A DNA stretch of 17,959 nt from an uncultured Eubacteriales bacterium (GTDB taxonomy: Bacteria; Bacillota; Clostridia; Oscillospirales; QAMX01): NCBI GenBank assembly GCA_900551265.1, contig URVL01000032.1:1-17959 (forward strand), given 5' to 3'. The notes below the pieces were generated by a model, which had not been told where the DNA came from, made no database searches, and saw nothing but the letters and a program-made list of their open reading frames with translations. The position numbers and the translations under genes are program-made. Each line of letters opens with the position of its first letter. Position 1 is the first letter of the stretch. Below, one piece after another: positions 1-6,916 of this stretch.

Positions 1-354
1 GCGGAATTCCTTTCCCTTGCGGTCTGCTTCGCCGCTCGTCTCAATTTCGGCGGTTTCCGACTCGGTCGCGTCATTGGTTTCGGCGGATGTGTCCTCGGAT
101 GTGTCCTCGGCGGAGGAGGATTCGGTTTCCGGTTCGGTCGTTCCCTCCGGTTCGCCTTGCGTGGCGGTAGCCGAGGAGGGTACATCGGTCGTTTGCTCCG
201 TTCCGGAGGGGGCGGCGGAAACCGTTTCCGTGGTGTCGCCTGACGTGCAGGCTGCCAGTTCCGCCACGCTGCCGAGCAGCATCAGAAGGCAGAGCAGGAG
301 GGAGAGAAAGCGTGCTTTTTTCTGTTGGGTACGGATTGCGTGTGTTGTGCCCAT
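1..354 (-). CDS. Lipoprotein N-terminus, gene cut by window edge
   Basis: The minus-strand frame is open from an ATG at 354 to the first base of the window with no stop, giving 118 codons of a longer protein. Residues 1-16 are basic, followed by a hydrophobic stretch (LLLCLLMLLGSVAELAAC) ending in a lipobox, LAAC, so export and lipid anchoring on the outer face of the membrane are expected. After the cysteine comes a low-complexity Ser/Thr/Glu-rich linker that includes two EDTS units encoded by a 12-bp tandem repeat. An AAAGGA ribosome site sits 8 nt before the ATG. It follows the solute-binding-protein-like ORF by about 30 bp, so it may be a second binding lipoprotein of the same cluster. 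That function is inference, because the folded domain lies outside the window. Confidence 0.75.
   Translation of the reverse strand, partial: MGTTHAIRTQQKKARFLSLLLCLLMLLGSVAELAACTSGDTTETVSAAPSGTEQTTDVPSSATATQGEPEGTTEPETESSSAEDTSEDTSAETNDATESETAEIETSGEADRKGKEFR
86..109. repeat. 12-bp perfect tandem repeat, two units
   Basis: The 12-mer gatgtgtcctcg occurs twice in direct succession inside the linker region of the edge-truncated lipoprotein. Being a multiple of three, it adds or removes four residues (EDTS) without breaking the frame. It is probably simple repeat expansion in a disordered linker. Confidence 0.8.
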
Positions 355-387
355 GGGCAGGTTCCTTTCGATATTGCCGCGTTGCGG

Positions 388-1260
388 TTACGGCAGTTTA
401 GCGATTTTTTCGTTGGCGTCCGCCAGAATCTTTTTCATTTTTTCGTCCCATCTGCGGGAAGCGGAGGCTACCTTGGCAGTGGTAGAGCAGAGCAGGGGAC
501 GAAGCTCGTCACGCAGGACAAGACCGGAGAACATATTGCTGCAGGTGCTGGAGAAATCGAACTGAACGGTTTCAAAAATCAGATCGAGCATCTCAACGGA
601 TTGCGGATCCTGCATGAACTTGAGCGAGAGGTTGGTGTTGTAGTAGGCATTCGGGATAATCTTGCCGCTGTTCCATGCCATCGACTCCAGCACGGCACCC
701 AGCATGGAGACGCGCTCCGCCGACTTGACACCGGCGGAAATGCCGAAGCAGGACACCTGATCCTGCACGTAAGAGTAGTAGCGGGTTTGCGCCTTGTCAA
801 ACTTAGGGAGGGGCGCGATGCCGTAGGACATGGGGGTAAGTGACTCGATTTCGGTCTCCATGTCAAGGAACAGGCAGGTAACCATCATGGCATTCTTGGC
901 GGTAAAGGCGTTGATGATGTTCTTGGTTCTGCCTGCCCAGTCCTCGATGCTGGTGGAGTTCCGGTAGAAGTAGGTGGAGGCATCGTTGTACAGCAGGGAG
1001 ACCTTGGCTTGCAGGTCGGAGACGCGCTTCAGCGAGTCGGTGTCGAACTTCAGTGCCTGCGTGTCCGCATCCTTGACAACGAGCTGGATATTCGCCGCCA
1101 CCATATAGGGGTTGTTGGTCTTGCCGACAAAGAAGGTGTCGGCCATATTATAGAGAACCATAACGAGAGAACTCAGAATCGTCGGGACGACGAGCTTTCC
1201 AACGGCCCTGGGTATCGGCATTTGCTCAAAGAGCGCCGTGTTATAGTGCGAGTTACTCAT
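388..1260 (-). CDS. Chimeric ORF: MATE efflux N-terminus joined to solute-binding protein C-terminus
   Basis: The 290-residue product has two unrelated halves. Residues 1 to about 56 read like the start of a MATE-family multidrug/Na+ antiporter (FEQMPIPRAVGKLVVPTIL, then YNMADTFFVGKT), including the first membrane helix. From about residue 57 it reads like the C-terminal lobe of a type-1 extracellular solute-binding lipoprotein (SYGIAPLPKFD, YYSYVQDQVSCFGISAG, AYYNTNLSLKFMQDP). MATE proteins have 12 helices and about 450 residues, and binding proteins need a signal peptide and an N-terminal lobe, so neither function can be complete. The start has AGGTGA 9 nt upstream. The frame is open across the junction near 1093-1101. 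A deletion that fused two genes, or an assembly error, would both explain it. Family assignments come from recognised motifs; the chimera itself is read directly from the frame. Confidence 0.8.
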   Translation of the reverse strand: MSNSHYNTALFEQMPIPRAVGKLVVPTILSSLVMVLYNMADTFFVGKTNNPYMVAANIQLVVKDADTQALKFDTDSLKRVSDLQAKVSLLYNDASTYFYRNSTSIEDWAGRTKNIINAFTAKNAMMVTCLFLDMETEIESLTPMSYGIAPLPKFDKAQTRYYSYVQDQVSCFGISAGVKSAERVSMLGAVLESMAWNSGKIIPNAYYNTNLSLKFMQDPQSVEMLDLIFETVQFDFSSTCSNMFSGLVLRDELRPLLCSTTAKVASASRRWDEKMKKILADANEKIAKLP

Positions 1261-1298
1261 AGATTTACTTCACCTGAAACTTTCAAAAATAACGTAAG

Positions 1299-1321
1299 CG
1301 GCGCGGAATTTTGCCGCGCCG
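1299..1321 (-). terminator. Rho-independent terminator after the DUF4867-like gene
   Basis: Perfect 8-bp GC stem (cggcgcgg / ccgcgccg) with a 7-nt loop lies just downstream of the stop at 1334. On the minus strand it is followed within about 10 nt by a T run (TTATTTTTG). It would end the DUF4867-like transcript before the chimeric ORF, so that ORF may depend on read-through or its own promoter. Confidence 0.6.
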
Positions 1322-1333
1322 AACCACAGGAGA

Positions 1334-1966
1334 TTAGTGCTCCAGGGTTATATTCTCACCGATCATGCCGAAATAAGCGCCCTCGTCGGTGATACCGGAA
1401 TCTTTGTGGCAGATGCGCCACTTATTGTTTGCGGTAAGCAGTGCGTTTTCGCCCGTTCGCGCAATCTTTTTCTCAAGATCCACATTTGTGCCCTTCGGCA
1501 GAACGATCACGCAGCGGAACCCATCCGGATTTGCGTTGCAGGGCGCGTAGTGCAGGCAGGTGGCGTATAGCTCCACCGCCGTGCCGGCCGGAACGCGGAA
1601 CAGCTCGACCTTTGAGGTGTCGTAAGTATACGCATCCGTGATATCCTGCTGCATACCGACCATAATGATGAGGTCCGTCACCGCAATATCGACCTCGGAG
1701 GAACGGTGATACTCCAGCGCGTTGAGCGCATAGTTGTTGCCGTTGCAGTATCCGATCTCAATCGGCAGCTCGCCGAATACCTCGTCCTCGAGAATTTTCT
1801 TTGTACTTTCGACCGCCTCCAGCTCCCGGACAGAGGGAACATAGGCCACGTCTGCGGGCAGGGGCGTGTATTGGTTCATGGCGTCCAGGAGGGGCGTCCA
1901 ATCGTAACCTTTGATGACGCGTCCGTATTTTTTAAAGGAGGCGTCGCATACGCATTTGATTTCCAT
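1334..1966 (-). CDS. DUF4867-like family protein
   Basis: A 210-residue soluble protein, near full length for the family, with no signal peptide or membrane segment. The central stretch around residues 70-105 (IGYCNGNNYALNALEYHRSSE, broken as IGYCNGNNYALN then ALEYHRSSE, followed by TDLIIMVG) and a later LFRVPAGTAVELYATCLHYAPC stretch (LFRVPAGTAVE, then LHYAPC) match what I recall of DUF4867. Conserved Glu/His residues in EYHRSSE and LHY suggest a cupin-like metal site, as in sugar isomerases, but that is inference. The ATG at 1966 has AAGGAG 8 nt upstream. It is divergent from galM across a 100-bp gap with a near-palindrome, so a shared role in hexose use is plausible. No reaction can be assigned. 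Confidence 0.7.
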   Translation of the reverse strand: MEIKCVCDASFKKYGRVIKGYDWTPLLDAMNQYTPLPADVAYVPSVRELEAVESTKKILEDEVFGELPIEIGYCNGNNYALNALEYHRSSEVDIAVTDLIIMVGMQQDITDAYTYDTSKVELFRVPAGTAVELYATCLHYAPCNANPDGFRCVIVLPKGTNVDLEKKIARTGENALLTANNKWRICHKDSGITDEGAYFGMIGENITLEH

Positions 1967-2001
1967 AAGATAATCTCCTTCCTTTTCCCGGATAATGATA
2001 C

Positions 2002-2030
2002 TTGTATTTTATCATGCCGGATGCTAAAAT
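2002..2030 (+). promoter_or_regulatory. Sigma-A promoter of galM
   Basis: TTGTAT at 2002-2007 and TAAAAT at 2025-2030 are separated by 17 bp. They lie 40 bp upstream of the galM start, a good match to the vegetative promoter form. No other convincing pair is seen in this gap on the plus strand. Confidence 0.55.
2006..2030. promoter_or_regulatory. Near-palindrome in the galM / DUF4867 divergent promoter region
   Basis: A 25-bp imperfect inverted repeat with arms attttaTCAT and ATGctaaaat around a GCCGG centre overlaps the spacer and -10 of the galM promoter. Its size and position fit an operator for a dimeric sugar-responsive repressor acting on both divergent genes. No such regulator is encoded in the window, so the role is inferred. 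Confidence 0.35.
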
Positions 2031-2069
2031 GAAAGACATAAACCGAATTTTTTATCAGGAGGGTCTTCT

Positions 2070-3065
2070 ATGGTCACAAAGCTTCCCTTTGGTACAGGCA
2101 TTGACGGCGAGGCGGCTTCGCTTTATAAAATTGAAAATGCAGACGGCTCTTACGCCGCCATTACGGACTACGGCGCCACTGTTACGCAGATCGTCGTACC
2201 GGATAAAAGCGGTGTGCTGCGCAACGTTGTGATGGGGCACAGCGATGTGCAGGGATATCAGAAAGCCGGCGGCTTCTGGGGCGCAACGATTGGGCGTGTC
2301 GGCAACCGCCTGGGCGCTTCACAGTTTGAGATCAACGGCAAAACCTATCGGGTACTCGCAAACGATGGCCCGAATCACCTCCACGGCGGCGCAAAAGGGT
2401 TTGACAAGCGCATGTGGGAAGGCGAAATTGTGGACGAAAACAGCGTGAAATTTTCCCGGATTTCCCCGGATGGCGAGGAGGGTTATCCCGGTACGCTGAC
2501 CGTCAGCGTGACGTTTACCTTCGACGCGGATCACCGTCTTACCATCGCCTATCATGCCGTCTCCGATGCGGATACCCTCTGTAACCTGACAAACCACAGC
2601 TACTTCAATTTAAACGGCACTACGGGCGAGTCGGCGGGCCTGATCCTGGGACACCTGATGCAGATCAATGCCGCGCGCATGACCGCGTGCAGCCCGGACC
2701 TGCTCCCGACCGGCGAACTGCTTCCTGTGGATGGAACGCCGTTTGATTTCCGTACGCCAAAGCCCATCGGCCAGGATATTGATGCGGACAACATTTATAT
2801 CTCCTATCCGCATGGGTATGACCATAACTTCTGTCTGGATGGAGAGGGGTTCCGGCAGGCGGCCGTCACAACCGGAGACGAGAGCGGCATTACCATGGAG
2901 ACCTGGACCGATTTGCCGGGTATGCAGTTCTTTTCTTCTAACCGCCATAGCTTCTGCCTCGAGAGCCAGTGCTATCCAAACTGGAATCAGAATCCGCAGT
3001 TCCCGACGATTCTCTTGAAAAAGGGCGATGTCTATGCGACAAAGACCGCCTATTGGTTTCATTAA
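2070..3065 (+). CDS. galM: Aldose 1-epimerase (galactose mutarotase)
   Basis: Interconverts the alpha and beta anomers of D-galactose and D-glucose in the cytoplasm, feeding the Leloir pathway. The 331-residue product has the usual length. The active-site set known from Lactococcus GalM is present: R80 (GRVGNR), H105 in NHLHGG, H176 in LTNHSYFNLNG, D251 in GYDHNF, and the catalytic base E298 in FCLESQ. AGGAGG lies 7 nt before the ATG, upstream of which is a sigma-A promoter, and a strong palindromic terminator follows the stop. It is transcribed alone and divergently from the DUF4867-like gene. No galK, galT or sugar transporter is near, so it appears to be a stand-alone unit. Confidence 0.95.
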   Translation: MVTKLPFGTGIDGEAASLYKIENADGSYAAITDYGATVTQIVVPDKSGVLRNVVMGHSDVQGYQKAGGFWGATIGRVGNRLGASQFEINGKTYRVLANDGPNHLHGGAKGFDKRMWEGEIVDENSVKFSRISPDGEEGYPGTLTVSVTFTFDADHRLTIAYHAVSDADTLCNLTNHSYFNLNGTTGESAGLILGHLMQINAARMTACSPDLLPTGELLPVDGTPFDFRTPKPIGQDIDADNIYISYPHGYDHNFCLDGEGFRQAAVTTGDESGITMETWTDLPGMQFFSSNRHSFCLESQCYPNWNQNPQFPTILLKKGDVYATKTAYWFH

Positions 3066-3082
3066 AAGAGTTCTGTGCCATT

Positions 3083-3116
3083 AAAAAGTCCCGCGCCTGC
3101 AGGCGCGGGACTTTTT
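3083..3116. terminator. Bidirectional rho-independent terminator (perfect palindrome)
   Basis: A 34-bp perfect inverted repeat with 17-bp arms (aaaaagtcccgcgcctg and its complement) begins 18 bp after the galM stop. The A run on one side and T run on the other let it terminate from both directions, so it serves galM and the convergent membrane-protein gene that ends at 3150. Confidence 0.9.
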
Positions 3117-3149
3117 ATCAGTATCATACGGAGCGGGATTCGCGCTGGC

Positions 3150-3854
3150 TTAAGTAGTGTCGCGGGCGCGTGCAGGACGCGCTCGATACGCCTTCCATAA
3201 GCGCCGGAGCATATGATCCAGGGCGCAGAATAGAAACGCGCCGGCAAGCGTTCCCAAGGCAATTAACACGCACCAGAGCGCCGTCTCTCCCGGCGCCATG
3301 ATCCGGTTATCCAGGAATAAATACGGTACGCGCTGCACCTTGTCAAAAGAGATGAAGACGCCGCCGGAAGCTGCATAAACCGCGGCATACGCCGCATACA
3401 AAAGCGGCGCGACAAGCGCCAGAGGCGCATACCACCAGCGAAACTGTCCTTTTTCATCAAAGAGAAAATAGTCCAGAAACATCATAAGCGGCGTATAGGT
3501 GTGTAAAAGAGTGTCCGACAGCGAAAACCGGGAAAAATAATCCGGGTACTGCGCACACAATTTCGGCTGCAAAACGGCATGGTATAGAAAAAATTCCAGC
3601 AGGATACAGGTGACTACGCAGAAGCGAAGCACCGTATAGACACGGCACGTATGGTAGTCAATGTCTGCAAGGTCGCAGGCAAGCAGCACAAGCGTCAGCG
3701 CAACGCAGAGTAAATTGCTCTGCATCACATAAAAGGAGAGGGCAGATGAAATCTCGGCGCCTGGTGCAAACAGGCTTAACAGTACGCCGTAAGTCGCGCC
3801 GATCAGATAGAGCAGTTTAAATCCCGCCGAAATGAAGCGGTTTCTGATTCTCAT
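3150..3854 (-). CDS. Pr6Pr-like family multipass membrane protein
   Basis: A 234-residue hydrophobic protein with about six predicted membrane helices: roughly residues 8-28, 38-60, 72-93, 115-132, 142-162 and 190-212. Motifs typical of what I recall of the Pr6Pr (FAR-17a/AIG1-like) group are visible: MQSNLL near residue 44, the FFLYHAVLQP loop, LLHTYTPLMMFLDYFLFDEKG, and a PYLFLD segment before the last helix. The biochemical role of bacterial members is not established. The ATG at 3854 has GAGG 6 nt upstream. The gene stands alone between two terminators, convergent with galM. The cytoplasmic C-terminus is very basic (RRLWKAYRARPARAR). The family call is by recall of motif pattern. Confidence 0.75.
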   Translation of the reverse strand: MRIRNRFISAGFKLLYLIGATYGVLLSLFAPGAEISSALSFYVMQSNLLCVALTLVLLACDLADIDYHTCRVYTVLRFCVVTCILLEFFLYHAVLQPKLCAQYPDYFSRFSLSDTLLHTYTPLMMFLDYFLFDEKGQFRWWYAPLALVAPLLYAAYAAVYAASGGVFISFDKVQRVPYLFLDNRIMAPGETALWCVLIALGTLAGAFLFCALDHMLRRLWKAYRARPARARDTT

Positions 3855-3986
3855 AAAATCCTCAATAACAAACAGTTTACAAAATACATAAAAAATTTAA
3901 AAACTGTCTATATAATATCATTATATTCTGCGCTTGTCTACCGATATTTCTGACGAAAATACCCTGTACTTTTGTGAAGAATCGGG

Positions 3987-4026
3987 AAAAACTAACGGAT
4001 TTACAGGATCCCCTCGGAAAACCGTT
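3987..4026 (-). terminator. Likely terminator of the zinc operon
   Basis: Downstream of the znuB stop, the minus strand can pair AACGG (4026-4022) with CCGTT (3998-3994), with further short pairings inside (AGG-GGAT-CCT), followed directly by AGTTTTT. The stem is interrupted, so this is a moderate call. The remainder of the 3855-4040 gap is AT-rich and holds presumed promoter DNA for the Pr6Pr-like gene, including a TATAAT near 3922-3932 on the minus strand without a clear -35. Confidence 0.4.
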
Positions 4027-4040
4027 CCGCCGGCAAACAG

Positions 4041-4895
4041 TCATGACTGGCTTTTTCCATCCAGCATGGCGCGTCTCCTGCGCCCGGCAAGCAGCGCGCC
4101 CGCCAGTGCAAACCCTGCGAAAACAATGACATTTGCTGCCACCACGCTGGCGCCGGCGGGCGTGGAGAGCGCATAAGATGCGGCGAGCCCCGCTACAACG
4201 CATACCACGGAAATTACCGCAGAGATTATGACGACGCTTCCAAACCGGCGGCATACGCGCATGGCCGAGAGCGATGGAAAAATAATGAGGCTGGAGATCA
4301 GCAGCGTTCCCATCAGGCGCATGCCAAGCACAACCGTCACGGCAGTCAGGACGGCGAGCAGCGAATCATAAAATCCCGTACGGGTACCTGTGGCGCGCGC
4401 AAAACTCTCGTCAAATGTCACAGAAAAGATTTTATGATAAAAAACGATGTATAAGAGCAGAACGACGCCGCACAGCACGGCGGAGAGCGCTACGTCGCCG
4501 CTGCTCATCGAGAGAATACTGCCAAAGAGGTACGCGGACAGGTCGGTGTTCATACCGCATACGCTTGAGACGATCACGCCCAGCGCCAACGCGGACGTGG
4601 AAAAAATCGCAATGGCGCTGTCGCCGCGTATGGCGCCGCGTCCGCGCAGGCGCAGCAGCAGAAAGGCCGCCGCGATGACAACCGGAACGGCAACCGTCAG
4701 CGGCGCAAGGTTCGCCGCCGCCGCGACGGCCAGCGCGCCGAATCCGACGTGCGAAAGCCCGTCGCCGATGAGCGCGTAATTCTTCAGCACCAGGCTGACG
4801 CCCAAAAGTGCGGCGCACAACGCAATCAAAACCCCCGCAAACAGCGCACGGGTTAAAAATGCATAGGAAAAAAACGCGGAAATTAATTCACTCAT
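4041..4895 (-). CDS. znuB: Zinc ABC transporter permease (ABC-3 family)
   Basis: Membrane subunit of a metal ABC importer, forming the channel energised by ZnuC. The 284-residue product is almost wholly hydrophobic with about eight or nine helices and carries family hallmarks: ALFAGVLIALCAALLGVSLV near the N-terminus, YALIGDGLSHVGFGALA with the conserved Gly-Asp-Ser/Gly-His stretch, GDSAIAIFSTSALALG, a DLSAYLFGSIL segment, and LLISSLIIFPSLSAMR. I chose the ATG at 4895 rather than the longer frame because it starts at the usual MSELISAFFSYAFLTRAL and overlaps the end of znuC by 8 bp, implying translational coupling. Zn rather than Mn or Fe specificity is inferred from the linked Fur-family gene. 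No substrate-binding znuA lies in the window. Confidence 0.9.
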   Translation of the reverse strand: MSELISAFFSYAFLTRALFAGVLIALCAALLGVSLVLKNYALIGDGLSHVGFGALAVAAAANLAPLTVAVPVVIAAAFLLLRLRGRGAIRGDSAIAIFSTSALALGVIVSSVCGMNTDLSAYLFGSILSMSSGDVALSAVLCGVVLLLYIVFYHKIFSVTFDESFARATGTRTGFYDSLLAVLTAVTVVLGMRLMGTLLISSLIIFPSLSAMRVCRRFGSVVIISAVISVVCVVAGLAASYALSTPAGASVVAANVIVFAGFALAGALLAGRRRRAMLDGKSQS

Positions 4896-5595
4896 CTTGC
4901 TTATCCCCCAAAAAACGCCGCCCCAGTTCCGTGCGAAAATAGTCCTCCGCCGGACCGAAATAAAGCATCTCCGTATGCAGATGAAGAATACGGTTCGCAC
5001 TTTCCAGCGCGCCGCGTACATCGTGCGACACCATCACGACGGTGATGCCCTCGTTACGGTTCAGCTGTTCCAGGAGCCGGTACATGTGCGCGGCTGCAAC
5101 CGGGTCGAGGCCGGACACCGGTTCATCAAGCAGGAGAAGCTTGCGTGTGGCGCACAGCGCGCGGGCGAGCAGCACGCGCTGCTGCTGTCCGCCGGAGAGT
5201 TCCCGATAACTGCGGCGGGAGAGGCCGGAAAGCTCCAGCTTCTCCATATTTTCACGCGCACGCTCGCGGTCGGCTCTGGTGTAAAAAGGCAGTCCGCCGC
5301 GGTTTAAGCAGCCGGAAAGAACGACCTCCGACACACACGCCGGAAATTCGCGCTGTATCTGCGTCTGCTGAGGCAGGTAGCCGATTTCATTCTGGCGCAG
5401 GCCGTCGCCAAAGGTGATCGTACCCCGCGTTGGTGCTTTCAGCCCCAGAAGCCCTTTGATGAGCGTGCTTTTGCCGGAACCGTTTTCCCCCAAAATGCAC
5501 AGATAATCGCCGGACTCCACGTCAAAAGTGAGGTTTCGGAGCGCGACGGTATTTTCATAGGTCATTGCGACATCGCGACAGGAGATCAGCGCCAT
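4888..5595 (-). CDS. znuC: Zinc ABC transporter ATP-binding protein
   Basis: Cytoplasmic ATPase that drives metal uptake through ZnuB. The 235-residue product has a complete nucleotide-binding domain: Walker A GENGSGKS at 36-43, Q-loop in GYLPQQTQ near 76, signature LSGGQQQR at 133-140, Walker B LLLLDEP at 153-159, and the H-loop histidine in VVMVSHD. The start at 5595 was preferred over a longer open frame because AAGGAGG sits directly upstream and MALISCRDVAMTYENTVAL aligns with the normal domain start. Its ATG overlaps the zur stop (TGATG) and its end overlaps znuB, so the three genes are a tightly coupled operon. Confidence 0.92.
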   Translation of the reverse strand: MALISCRDVAMTYENTVALRNLTFDVESGDYLCILGENGSGKSTLIKGLLGLKAPTRGTITFGDGLRQNEIGYLPQQTQIQREFPACVSEVVLSGCLNRGGLPFYTRADRERARENMEKLELSGLSRRSYRELSGGQQQRVLLARALCATRKLLLLDEPVSGLDPVAAAHMYRLLEQLNRNEGITVVMVSHDVRGALESANRILHLHTEMLYFGPAEDYFRTELGRRFLGDKQDE

Positions 5596-6023
5596 CAGGC
5601 ACCCTCCTTTTCCGCGTCCCTTGCCGCGCAGTCGGCACAGATACCGTACAATACGGTCTTTAATCCATCCACCAGGAAGCCGTGGTGCGCGGCGATATGC
5701 GCGTCCAATTCCGCCAAAAACTCGCAGTCGGCATGGATGAGACGGCCGCAGCGCGTACATTTCAAATGAAAGTGCCGCTCGCAGCCCTCATGCTCCCGTA
5801 CATACTGCCAGCAGGCAGCGCTTGATTCATCAATGACATATTTGCGCAAAACGCCCTCGTTTTCCAGCCGTTCCAGGCAGCGGTAGACCGTGGATGCGGC
5901 AATGGGCGAACCCTCCCGGCGCAGATAGTCCACGACGTTTGCCGCCGTCAGATGCTCGCCTTCATGTGCAGTAAAATACTCCATTATTGCCTCTTTTTGG
6001 CGTGTTTTATAGCCGCCCGGCAT
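5595..6023 (-). CDS. zur: Fur-family metal regulator, probably zinc-responsive Zur
   Basis: A 142-residue winged-helix repressor. The DNA-recognition region is SPIAASTVYRCLERLENEGVL (SPIAASTVYR at 39-48), the metal and dimerisation part has HFH at 84-86, and a structural Zn site is formed by C89-x2-C92 and C129-x2-C132. Members bind operator DNA when loaded with metal and shut off uptake genes. The ATG at 6023 was chosen over the in-frame GTG at 6029 because GAGGAG (6032-6037) is 8 nt from the ATG but only 2 nt from the GTG. As first gene of a znuC-znuB operon it is most likely Zur and autoregulated; Fur or PerR function is not excluded by sequence alone. Confidence 0.85.
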   Translation of the reverse strand: MPGGYKTRQKEAIMEYFTAHEGEHLTAANVVDYLRREGSPIAASTVYRCLERLENEGVLRKYVIDESSAACWQYVREHEGCERHFHLKCTRCGRLIHADCEFLAELDAHIAAHHGFLVDGLKTVLYGICADCAARDAEKEGA

Positions 6024-6037
6024 ATTCACATCTCCTC

Positions 6038-6060
6038 AAATTGAAAATAAAACGCAATTT
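6038..6060. promoter_or_regulatory. Candidate Zur operator
   Basis: An inverted repeat aaattg / caattt with an 11-bp AT-rich spacer sits between the promoter and the zur ribosome site. Fur-family boxes are AT-rich inverted repeats of about this size, but the match to any consensus is weak, so this rests mainly on position. Confidence 0.25.
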
Positions 6061-6068
6061 CACTGGAT

Positions 6069-6097
6069 ACGGTACCACGTTTTCCGAAAAAAGTCAA
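6069..6097 (-). promoter_or_regulatory. Promoter of the zur-znuC-znuB operon
   Basis: On the minus strand TTGACT (6097-6092) and TACCGT (6074-6069) are separated by 17 bp, with the inverted repeat at 6038-6060 just downstream. The -35 is strong; the -10 keeps only the first two bases and the final T of the consensus. Confidence 0.4.
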
Positions 6098-6175
6098 GCA
6101 TCCCGCGGTTGCGGTGGGTATTTAAATCTGTTAGACGAAAAATACATCTTAAAATTCCTGTTGCAGAGGTTTTTC

Positions 6176-6916
6176 ATGAAATTGTTTTTTGATTTGGACG
6201 GCACCCTTTTTCATACGCTGCCCTGCGAGATTGCGGCGGTAGGGCAACTGTTTGCCACTCTGCATCTGCCTCCGCCGGATGAGGAGCGGATCCGGCAGCA
6301 AATCGGCAGGACAACCGACATCTTTCTGCGTGCGCTGCCGCCTTCCCAAATCGCGCCGGAATCGGTACGGGAGAGGTTCCGTGCGGCAGAACGTCGTGCC
6401 ATCCGCGAGCAGGGCGCCCTGTTTCCCGGTGTACCGGACCTGCTCGCGGCGCTTGCGGCACAGGGGCAGGAATTCATCCTCCTCTCAAACGGCAGTCCGG
6501 ATTATCTCAACCTCGTGCTTGACGCGACTGGTATCGCATCGTATTTTCAGACGCGCTACAGCGCAGGCGCCTATTCTTCCAAAGCGGAGCTGTTGCGGCA
6601 TATTCTGATCCCGGGCGAAGCGGCAGTAGTAATCGGGGATACCGCTTCCGATCTGGAGGCCGCGGCAAAGAATCAGTTGCCTTTCATCTGTGCGGCCTAC
6701 GGATTCGGCGATGCGGAAACATTGGCCGCCGCCACCTTTTGTGCCCGCGACGCCGCTGAAATTGCAGCACTCGTCACACAGCTGGATGTTTTTTCCGTCT
6801 TAAACGCCGGTTATTCACACCGGGCAAGCGCATTATTGGGATCAACGGCGTGGACACCTCCGGAAAAACCATCTTCTCCGAGCGATTTGCCCGTTTTTTG
6901 GAGATCACCGGCCTGA
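6176..6916 (+). CDS. HAD-superfamily phosphatase domain, reading frame broken before the kinase
   Basis: Cytoplasmic haloacid-dehalogenase phosphatase of the phosphoglycolate-phosphatase type. Motif I is DLDGT at 6-10 (nucleophile D6, acid D8), motif II is the serine in LLSNGS at 102-107, motif III is K136 and motif IV GDTASD at 154-159. A helical cap lies between motifs I and II. AGAGG lies 7 nt before the chosen ATG; the open frame extends further upstream but without family-like sequence. The HAD domain is complete by about residue 203. After that the frame runs about 40 codons through DNA that encodes, one base out of register, the start of the next gene's P-loop. The C-terminus from about residue 206 (T6 run at 6789-6794) is therefore probably not native. 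The substrate is unknown. Confidence 0.8.
   Translation: MKLFFDLDGTLFHTLPCEIAAVGQLFATLHLPPPDEERIRQQIGRTTDIFLRALPPSQIAPESVRERFRAAERRAIREQGALFPGVPDLLAALAAQGQEFILLSNGSPDYLNLVLDATGIASYFQTRYSAGAYSSKAELLRHILIPGEAAVVIGDTASDLEAAAKNQLPFICAAYGFGDAETLAAATFCARDAAEIAALVTQLDVFSVLNAGYSHRASALLGSTAWTPPEKPSSPSDLPVFWRSPA

Noticed and set aside
4415..5417. Arg/Ala-rich frames opposite znuB and znuC
   Set aside because: Typical GC-rich antisense frames with no start signals; the minus-strand transporter genes are unambiguous.
6788..6800. Programmed -1 frameshift site between HAD and kinase
   Set aside because: The T6 run does not give an in-frame X-XXY-YYZ heptamer, and six Ts are short for transcriptional slippage. 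An indel or sequencing error is the simpler reading.
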